From the NCBI GenBank assembly GCA_017553575.1, contig JAFZKQ010000070.1, positions 1 to 33,714 on the forward strand: DNA of 33,714 bases, read 5' to 3'. This DNA comes from Paludibacteraceae bacterium (lineage in GTDB: Bacteria; Bacteroidota; Bacteroidia; Bacteroidales; Paludibacteraceae). Below are positions 1 to 5,922 of this stretch, piece by piece; the first letter of the stretch is position 1, and the number at the start of each line of letters is the position of its first letter. A program made the translations under genes and the position numbers. Below the pieces are notes generated by a model, which saw only the letters and a list, made by a program, of their open reading frames with translations, ran no database searches and had not been told where the DNA came from.

Positions 1-351
1 AAGCACAGGTGCGAATAGCCTATTCTGCACACTATCTTCATGTATTACTAAACAATAACCAGAACCCAATAGTAAGACATTTCCTTTTCCTCCATTTTCT
101 ATAGCAGAAGGGATATCGACAGACTCGCCCACCCCCCAGACAGATTGGCAATCGATCTGTTTATTATTGATTCTCAGATGCAACGGAGAATTGGCACTGT
201 CACACATGATAACATGAGTGCCTCCTACAACCGTATCCCAAAACACCCTTTGGCCAACCTCAGATGAACTTGAGTCCTTATGGGTGCAGGAACAAATAAT
301 CGAGAGGGCAGACGCTGCGGCAATTGCTATTTTCAAACATCTATTTATCAT
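1..351 (-). CDS. Putative lipoprotein of unknown function (3' end beyond window)
   Basis: This reading frame is open from an ATG at 351 to base 1, giving 117 codons with no stop, so the C-terminus lies outside the window. The N-terminus is a signal peptide: Arg/Lys near the start, an Ala-rich hydrophobic core, then Ile-Cys-Ser-Cys. The second Cys (residue 22) is the likely lipidation site, followed by a polar Ser-rich linker. No in-frame start lies upstream before a TGA. It sits 53 bases downstream of the 405-1121 gene on the same strand, with no terminator between, so the two are probably co-transcribed. I recognise no family. An exported envelope protein is the most that can be said. Confidence 0.72.
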   Translation of the reverse strand, partial: MINRCLKIAIAAASALSIICSCTHKDSSSSEVGQRVFWDTVVGGTHVIMCDSANSPLHLRINNKQIDCQSVWGVGESVDIPSAIENGGKGNVLLLGSGYCLVIHEDSVQNRLFAPVL

Positions 352-404
352 CGATTCTTTAAACGATTCTGTCTTTCATTTATCGCCACCCAAAGTATGC
401 GACT

Positions 405-1121
405 TTAGAAATCTGTATACCTTGACCACATAAAGCCATCGTCATCGAGAAACCTAGCTACAATCCGAGCAGTTCCACGCCATTCCAATAGGTATTCTTT
501 CCAGTTTTCTGGAATCACATCCCCAAAATGCCAGACATAGTCTCCCATCGAATTACCTAACACGATAGCATGACTATCTATTTTTAGCTCAGTTCCATCC
601 TCCGCCACGGCAACAATACGTAAAGTGTCCTCCTTCCGAAAAGAAGGGATGCCACCAAAAGGCATTTTTATCATCTCCTCATTGATTTTCAGGAAGAAAT
701 TCACCTTAGGATATAACATGACTTTCAGGGTTGTATACAACTTTCCTTTCTTGGTCATCGTTATATTGATCTGTTTTTCCGAAAGAGGTGCTGTTAGAAC
801 AATCTCACTGATGCATTTGCTATTCCACCTACTTGTTTGCGAAAAAGAGACTATCTGTGTACAATTTTCACACGTCAGAAAAAGAGGAATAAGATCAGAT
901 GTTCCCCGTATCTTCAAAACCTTATCGCTCTCCTGCTCAACATTATAATTGTAACAATAACATCCTGGGCGAAAATCGACAATAATCGTATCGCCATTTC
1001 CTCGTTCACCTTCCATGCGGTGGTACGACACACCATCCTCCTCTTTCACAAACTTTACCTTTTGTGCAACGACGACGCATCCGATTAGCCAACAAAAAAG
1101 TATTATAAACGTATGTTTCAT
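405..1121 (-). CDS. Exported protein of unknown function
   Basis: The product is 238 residues. It opens with a clear cleavable signal peptide (Lys-His, then a hydrophobic run rich in Ile/Leu/Phe/Val, then Val-Val-Ala-Gln near residues 17-20), so it is predicted to be periplasmic or secreted. The mature part looks beta-rich and has cysteines in Cys-Tyr-Cys and Cys-Glu-Asn-Cys arrangements, which could form disulfides. I recognise no catalytic motif or known family. A -7 box (TATATTTG) lies about 30 bases upstream at 1149-1156. The 1-351 lipoprotein follows 53 bases downstream, suggesting a two-gene unit. The gene itself looks intact. Confidence 0.75.
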   Translation of the reverse strand: MKHTFIILFCWLIGCVVVAQKVKFVKEEDGVSYHRMEGERGNGDTIIVDFRPGCYCYNYNVEQESDKVLKIRGTSDLIPLFLTCENCTQIVSFSQTSRWNSKCISEIVLTAPLSEKQINITMTKKGKLYTTLKVMLYPKVNFFLKINEEMIKMPFGGIPSFRKEDTLRIVAVAEDGTELKIDSHAIVLGNSMGDYVWHFGDVIPENWKEYLLEWRGTARIVARFLDDDGFMWSRYTDF

Positions 1122-1148
1122 GGTATTCTTCGATAAAATAAACTACCG

Positions 1149-1156
1149 CAAATATA
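1149..1156 (-). promoter_or_regulatory. -7 promoter box for the 405-1121 gene
   Basis: On the minus strand this reads TATATTTG, a perfect match to the Bacteroidota -7 consensus TAnnTTTG. Transcription would start near 1142, leaving a leader of about 20 bases. No TTTG was found at the expected -33 position, so the match is only half complete. Confidence 0.4.
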
Positions 1157-1258
1157 TAAAGAAAAAACACAGAACAGCACCCCACCCGACAAAAGAATAA
1201 AAAAGGGCCACCGAACATCCGTCCGACAGCCCCCTCATTCAAAATTCTTAATTCAAAA

Positions 1259-3271
1259 TTACCAGATATTCACCCGCTCCTCCTTCGGCAAGTAGAGCGA
1301 ATCGCCCGGTTGGATATTGAATGCGTCATACCATGCGTCGATATGAGGCAACGTACCGTTCACACGCAAGAAATTGATGGAGTGGACATCCACCTTCGTC
1401 AAATGACGGATAATCTCCTCCGTGCTTACTCCAGCCCATACATTGGCATAGGATAAGAAGAAACGCTGCTCTGGCGTAAATCCATCCTTTTCTCCAAGAG
1501 GTCGCTTCTGCATCGCCTTCTGCAAAGCAACGAAAGCCACGTTCAAACCTCCATGATCGGCAATGTTTTCACCCAAACAAAGATGTCCGTTGGCATTCAA
1601 ATCAGGCAACACCTTCAAACTATCGAAATAGACAGCCAACTGCTCGGCAGGCACCTTGAAACGCTCCACATCCTTCTCGTTCCACCAAACTTTCAAGTTA
1701 CCCTCTTTGTCGAACTGACGACCTTGGTCGTCAAATCCGTGCGTCATCTCATGACCAATCACCACGCCTATGGCTCCGTAGTTGCAAGCATCGTCCGCCT
1801 GCATGTTGAAGAACGGCGGTTGTAGGATGCCGGCAGGGAAACAGATCTCATTGGTCGTCGGGTTATAATAAGCATTCACCGTCTGAGGCGACATGTGCCA
1901 CTCGTCACGATCGACAGGCTTGTTGTATTTCTTTGACTTATTGAGGTCCCAGTAGAATTTGGAAGCCCGATAGTGGTTCTCCACCAAAGAGAGATTAGGA
2001 TCGATGTCCAAATCCGTCAAATCATCCCATTTGTCTGGGAAGCCAATCTTCACATAGAAGGAAGCCAACTTATCCAAAGCCACCGCCTTGGTGCTGTCGC
2101 TCATCCACTCCTGAGCCTTTATACGGTCGGCCAATGCTTCTTGCAAATCCTTGACCAATTCAAGCATCCGCTCCTTGTTCTCCTTCGGGAAATACTTCTC
2201 CACATACATCTGACCGACAGCGTCGCTCATCACATCATCCACATAGCTGATGGCGCGTTTCCAACGTGGACGCAACTCCTTCGCACCCGTCAAGACTTGG
2301 TTGAAAGCAAAGTTCTCCTGCACAAAAGCATCGCTCATCAAGTTGGAATATTGGTTGATAAGGCTCCACTCATAAATCACTTTCAAATCCTCCAACGGAG
2401 TCGTCATCAACAACTCGCAACCCTTGCGAACTGGGACAATCTGGCCCAAATCGACCTCATTCGTCTGGTCATACGTATACTTCAGGAAGTAATTCGTCCA
2501 ATCGAAGCCAGCCGTGGAATCACGCAACTCTTGAACCGTCATCTTGTGGTAGTTGGCCTCCGGATCACGAAGCTCGACACGAGGCAAATGAGCTTTCGCC
2601 AATTCCGTCTCTATGCGCAAGACCGTCTCCATCCGTTTCAAGGCCTCCTCTTCCGACAAACCACATAGTTTGAAGAGGTTAGTCACTCTCTTTTTGTAGG
2701 CCTCACGGACACGGACCGTCTTCTCGTCGTTCTCCAAATAGTAGTCACGGTCACGCAAGGTCAGTCCGCCCTGCCCTATCTCCACAATATTCATCGAACT
2801 ATTCTTACAATCGGCACCCACATAAATGCCAAAGAAGAGATTGCGGTGCTTCGCCGCACACGTATCGATAAAAGCCTCACGGGTAGAGATGGCACGGACT
2901 TCTTCCAAGAACGGCAAGATCGGAGCCGCGCCCTCCTTCTCCAAGCGCACCGTATCCATATAGAGATTATACAAGTCGCCGATCTTTTGCGCTATACTGC
3001 CCCTCTCATTTTGGCTCTTGGCTATAGAAGTTATCAACTCGTTGATTTGAAGAATGTTGTCCTCACCCAACTTAGTGAACGAACCCCAACGAGGATGTTC
3101 TGCAGGCTGCGGGTTATAGTCAACCCAATTACCCGTCGCATATTGGAAGAAGTTATCTCCCGCGCGAACTGTCGTATCCAAATATTCCGTTTTTATGCCA
3201 GAGCCAGATTCCGGTGGCTGGCAAGAAGACAATGCCATGGCACACATGGCTCCCAATAAAGGCTTATTCAT
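1259..3271 (-). CDS. pepO: M13-family zinc metallopeptidase, PepO/neprilysin-like lipoprotein
   Basis: This is an endopeptidase of the neprilysin family (M13), expected to cut oligopeptides outside the cytoplasm. Numbered from an upstream ATG at 3280, the zinc motif HEMTH is at residues 510-514. The third zinc ligand and its partner lie in GENIAD (E571, D575), with the usual spacing. The substrate-binding NAYYNP motif precedes the zinc site. The length, about 670 residues, is normal. The N-terminus is a lipoprotein signal ending Leu-Ser-Ser-Cys. I prefer the ATG at 3271, which starts Met-Asn-Lys and has GGAGG just upstream; the 3280 start would put two acidic residues before the signal. A full promoter lies at 3302-3332. 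The gene is divergent from the 3347 hydrolase. Confidence 0.93.
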   Translation of the reverse strand: MNKPLLGAMCAMALSSCQPPESGSGIKTEYLDTTVRAGDNFFQYATGNWVDYNPQPAEHPRWGSFTKLGEDNILQINELITSIAKSQNERGSIAQKIGDLYNLYMDTVRLEKEGAAPILPFLEEVRAISTREAFIDTCAAKHRNLFFGIYVGADCKNSSMNIVEIGQGGLTLRDRDYYLENDEKTVRVREAYKKRVTNLFKLCGLSEEEALKRMETVLRIETELAKAHLPRVELRDPEANYHKMTVQELRDSTAGFDWTNYFLKYTYDQTNEVDLGQIVPVRKGCELLMTTPLEDLKVIYEWSLINQYSNLMSDAFVQENFAFNQVLTGAKELRPRWKRAISYVDDVMSDAVGQMYVEKYFPKENKERMLELVKDLQEALADRIKAQEWMSDSTKAVALDKLASFYVKIGFPDKWDDLTDLDIDPNLSLVENHYRASKFYWDLNKSKKYNKPVDRDEWHMSPQTVNAYYNPTTNEICFPAGILQPPFFNMQADDACNYGAIGVVIGHEMTHGFDDQGRQFDKEGNLKVWWNEKDVERFKVPAEQLAVYFDSLKVLPDLNANGHLCLGENIADHGGLNVAFVALQKAMQKRPLGEKDGFTPEQRFFLSYANVWAGVSTEEIIRHLTKVDVHSINFLRVNGTLPHIDAWYDAFNIQPGDSLYLPKEERVNIW

Positions 3272-3301
3272 ATCCTCCATATATTAATCGTTATTCTACT
3301 A

Positions 3302-3332
3302 CAAATTTAATTATATTTGCAGAGAACACAAA
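3302..3332 (-). promoter_or_regulatory. Promoter for the M13 peptidase gene
   Basis: On the minus strand, TTTG (3329-3332), 19 bases and TAAATTTG (3302-3309) match the Bacteroidota -33/-7 consensus exactly. The start of transcription should be near 3295, leaving a leader of about 15-24 bases before the two candidate start codons. It interlocks with the divergent -7 box at 3312-3319. Confidence 0.75.
3312..3319 (+). promoter_or_regulatory. -7 promoter box for the metallo-hydrolase gene
   Basis: TATATTTG matches TAnnTTTG on the plus strand. It lies inside the 19-base spacer of the opposing promoter. Transcription from here would start near 3326, downstream of the possible TTG start at 3317, which argues for the GTG start at 3347. 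No clear -33 TTTG is present. Confidence 0.55.
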
Positions 3333-3346
3333 ACAAAGGAAATCCC

Positions 3347-4156
3347 GTGAAGACTAAACTAAAGATACTAATAGAAAACACCGTTTTCCAACCCGAGGCA
3401 AAAGCCGAATTGGGTTTCTCGCTCTATATCGAAGCCGAAGACAAAAAAATCCTTTTCGATACGGGGCAAAGCGGCCTCTTTGCCGACAATGCCCAGCTGT
3501 TCGACATCGATGTCGCCTCCCTTGACATTCTGGTGCTAAGCCACGGCCATTATGACCATACGGGCGGCCTAGAACGTTTTCTTTCGTTAAACAAGAAGGC
3601 TAAAATCTATGCGAAAAAGGGCTACGACCAAGCGAAATACAGCGGAACAGAACGATATATAGGCAAACCTCTCCAAGTGGAAATTCCGAAAGAGAGACTC
3701 GTCTACGTGGAAGAACCGACGGAGATTGCGGAGGGCATCACCATCATGCCGGAGATAAAAATCTTCGACCAAGACGACACCCATTTCACCCGCCTGAACA
3801 AGATGGAGGGCGACCAATTGGTGACAGACCAATTCGACGACGAACTCTATATCGCCCTTGTCAAAAACGGCAAACTGACCATCGTCAGCGGTTGTGCCCA
3901 CAGAGGCATATCCAACGTTGTCCATTCTGCCCAAGAGCACTTTCCGCTCCCCATCGACCTAATCATCGGCGGAATGCACACCCTGCATGAGGAGCCTGCA
4001 AAACTAGAACGCTTGGCCGATCAATTCAATCGACTGAAAATCGGACGGATGGTGCCTTGCCACTGTACTGGAATCAACCAATACGCCATCCTGAAATCAC
4101 GATGCTCCTGCCCAGTGGAATATGGGCATGTGGGGATGAATGTGTTTTTGGAATAA
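3347..4156 (+). CDS. Metallo-beta-lactamase-fold hydrolase (COG1237-like)
   Basis: This 269-residue soluble protein has the metal-binding HGHYDH motif (residues 66-71), an upstream Phe-Asp-Thr-Gly strand motif, a later SGCAHRG and a C-terminal CHCTG. This arrangement resembles the MBL hydrolases grouped with dihydropterin ribofuranosyl-aminobenzene phosphate synthase (COG1237). In bacteria these usually have no known substrate, so I do not claim that reaction. I chose the GTG at 3347: it has AGGA six bases upstream, and it lies downstream of the likely transcription start. A longer form from TTG 3317 would begin inside the promoter. The gene converges on the 4253 gene across a shared terminator. 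Confidence 0.88.
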   Translation: MKTKLKILIENTVFQPEAKAELGFSLYIEAEDKKILFDTGQSGLFADNAQLFDIDVASLDILVLSHGHYDHTGGLERFLSLNKKAKIYAKKGYDQAKYSGTERYIGKPLQVEIPKERLVYVEEPTEIAEGITIMPEIKIFDQDDTHFTRLNKMEGDQLVTDQFDDELYIALVKNGKLTIVSGCAHRGISNVVHSAQEHFPLPIDLIIGGMHTLHEEPAKLERLADQFNRLKIGRMVPCHCTGINQYAILKSRCSCPVEYGHVGMNVFLE

Positions 4157-4190
4157 TAGCCTAGGAAGTCCTTTCCGCTTCCTGAATGCA

Positions 4191-4231
4191 AAAAGAGGCT
4201 GCACCTCCATCGAGATGCAACCTCTTTTTTT
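4191..4231. terminator. Bidirectional terminator
   Basis: The arms AGAGGCTGCA (4194-4203) and TGCAACCTCT (4216-4225) pair with one flaw around a 12-base loop. The hairpin has an A-run on the left and a T-run on the right, so it can end transcripts from both the 3347-4156 gene (plus) and the 4253-5272 gene (minus). Confidence 0.8.
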
Positions 4232-4252
4232 CTCTATGATTCGAAGAATCTT

Positions 4253-5272
4253 TTACTTCAAGCTCTCCTTGATGGAGTTGACCAAGAAATCTTTTTCCAT
4301 CTCCATAGCCACATGGATAAGTTTTCCGTCTGCCGCCTCTTCGATATGGCCGATTGAGTTGGCCACAAGTTTGTAATCCTTGACGGTGAACTTGCTCTTG
4401 TCATAATAGTAAAGCACAGGGAGGCAATCGTGGATAACGCAGCCCGTAGCGTCCTTCGTATATTTCACATTCGAAGCGTAGTTTTGGAGCAAGATGTTCT
4501 TCATCTCAGGATATTTGCTGAAATCCATGCTATCGATTTCCGTCTTTGCAATACCTGCATAAACCTCCGTAATGTCCAATGGGAAGATGGTGATGTCAAG
4601 TGACGAAGAGAGCACCGTTTGAACGGCAGGACCATCTCCAGCGAAGTTATACTCAGTTTGCCCCTCCTTGTTGAAGTGAGTGATACCACCACCCATGATA
4701 TAGACATTCTTGATGTGGGAGAGCGTCTCTGGATATTTGGTAATCAAATTGGCAAGGGTTGACAAAGGACCAACAGCGATATAGGTCACACTATCCTTTT
4801 GGTTAATCTCGGAAGCGAGGTAAGCCAAATCCTTGTTAGAGGCAACCATGCTATCCGTCACGCCATATTTAGCCGCCATCTCATCGGCAATGCCTGCCAA
4901 TCCGTCGGTTCCGTGGAAATCGCCACAAGTCACTTCATGATGGTCGGAAGGCTCACCGATACCTTGGCACAAGATGCTGTTCATACCCAAGAATTTCGCC
5001 ATGATGTTCATGTTGCGGGTAGTGTACTTGAAAGGCATATTTCCGAAGGTGGAAATCATGTAATCAGGCTCGCCGATAGTCTTTGCGAAGAGTAAAAAGG
5101 CACACGCATCGTCGGTTCCCGGATCACAATCAAACACCGTAGCGGAAGTTGTTTGCACTGCCTCCACTGGGGCTTCGTTCGTCGTTTCCGTCGAGTTGGA
5201 AGCTCCTTTATTGCCACAAGAAGAGAGGGCAACACTCAAAGAAGCGATAAAAAACAATACATTTTTCTTCAT
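4253..5272 (-). CDS. Nucleoside hydrolase (IUNH family) lipoprotein
   Basis: This enzyme family splits the N-glycosidic bond of ribonucleosides, releasing base and ribose. The hallmark Asp cluster DCDPGTDD is at residues 48-55 (D48, D50, D54 and D55 as Ca2+ ligands). Further family motifs are FHGTDGLAG (near 119-127), the AVGPLTNL-like segment AVGPLSTLAN, MGGG near 193, EYNF with E207/N209, and IHDCLP with H281/D282. The protein is 339 residues. Unlike cytoplasmic relatives it has a lipoprotein signal ending Leu-Ser-Ser-Cys (C19) and a low-complexity Thr/Glu linker, so it should act at the cell envelope, perhaps in nucleoside scavenging. It lies 39 bases downstream of the 5312-5866 gene and probably shares its transcript. 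Confidence 0.92.
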   Translation of the reverse strand: MKKNVLFFIASLSVALSSCGNKGASNSTETTNEAPVEAVQTTSATVFDCDPGTDDACAFLLFAKTIGEPDYMISTFGNMPFKYTTRNMNIMAKFLGMNSILCQGIGEPSDHHEVTCGDFHGTDGLAGIADEMAAKYGVTDSMVASNKDLAYLASEINQKDSVTYIAVGPLSTLANLITKYPETLSHIKNVYIMGGGITHFNKEGQTEYNFAGDGPAVQTVLSSSLDITIFPLDITEVYAGIAKTEIDSMDFSKYPEMKNILLQNYASNVKYTKDATGCVIHDCLPVLYYYDKSKFTVKDYKLVANSIGHIEEAADGKLIHVAMEMEKDFLVNSIKESLK

Positions 5273-5311
5273 TTTACCTATTTTTTTATCAAATTCACTA
5301 ATCTTTGATTA

Positions 5312-5866
5312 TTAGAAATTTACAGTGCGAACAGCGTCACCAAACGAATTAAAGTCCGCTTTCGCATTCGTCATGAAGTAGACAGCCGTGTTCTCGTCCT
5401 TCTCATCATACATGGAACGCAATTGAGGGTAAGCGTCAAGCATAGACTTCTTCGCTTCGATTCGGGTGTCCTCCACCAAGGTGGCTTCTACCCTCACCCA
5501 AGCCTTCCCGTCAAAGGCGCAAATCTCCACTTTCGGATTAGCGGCAATCTGTTTTGCCACATTCTTCTTATGACCGGTCTGGATATAAAGTTTTCCTTCA
5601 AAAATATTGATTGTGCCAAAGGGCCTAACACGAGGTTGGTCGCCATCTACCGTTGCGATATAGTAGGTTTGGCATGCCTTAAGAAAATCATATACTTCTC
5701 TCATCTCTGCTGGATTTTGTGATTGATACGAAACTGGGTCTACCGATACGACAGCCGCAGGCTCTTCTGCCTTCGTTTGGGCTGGGCACTTATTCGGGTC
5801 GCAGTTGGAACAGCAACTTGTCATACATGCCGCCAACAGAAGAGCGGGAATAATAATTTTTTTCAT
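5312..5866 (-). CDS. FMN-binding split-barrel (pyridoxamine 5'-phosphate oxidase-like) lipoprotein
   Basis: The 184-residue product has a lipoprotein signal (Met-Lys-Lys, Ala/Leu-rich core, Thr-Ser-Cys at C18) followed by a Cys-rich stretch and an Ala/Glu linker. From about residue 57 it has the pyridoxamine-phosphate-oxidase-like fold: a YYIATVDGDQPRVRPFG strand pair, then LYIQTGHKKNVAKQI, the usual flavin-contact region, and KVEICAF. Proteins of this group bind FMN or F420, but the substrate cannot be told from sequence. An envelope location is unusual for a flavoprotein of this fold, although the signal is clear. It appears to lead a two-gene unit with the nucleoside hydrolase downstream. 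A terminator for the upstream ATPase lies just before it. Confidence 0.85.
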   Translation of the reverse strand: MKKIIIPALLLAACMTSCCSNCDPNKCPAQTKAEEPAAVVSVDPVSYQSQNPAEMREVYDFLKACQTYYIATVDGDQPRVRPFGTINIFEGKLYIQTGHKKNVAKQIAANPKVEICAFDGKAWVRVEATLVEDTRIEAKKSMLDAYPQLRSMYDEKDENTAVYFMTNAKADFNSFGDAVRTVNF

Positions 5867-5874
5867 ACTTACCT

Positions 5875-5914
5875 AAAATAAAAAGGGTGGATTCAAGTCA
5901 CCTCGAACCCACCC
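5875..5914 (-). terminator. Terminator of the Ca2+-ATPase gene
   Basis: The arms GGGTGGATTC (5885-5894) and GAACCCACCC (5905-5914) form a 10-base stem with one mismatch. On the minus strand it is followed by a T-rich tract (complement of 5875-5884). It begins 8 bases past the ATPase stop codon. Confidence 0.75.
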
Positions 5915-5922
5915 GAAAAACA

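Noticed and set aside
1237-1260. Direct repeat ATTCAAAATT twice, 4 bases apart
   Set aside because: Short AT-rich repeats of this kind are common between genes in Bacteroidota and show no further structure here.
3317-3346. Longer N-terminus of the MBL hydrolase from TTG 3317
   Set aside because: It starts inside the -7 box and upstream of the likely transcription start. GTG 3347 has a good ribosome binding site.
5885-5914. tRNA-like arm (GATTC...GAACCC)
   Set aside because: There is no acceptor stem or anticodon arm; the inverted repeat is explained by the ATPase terminator.
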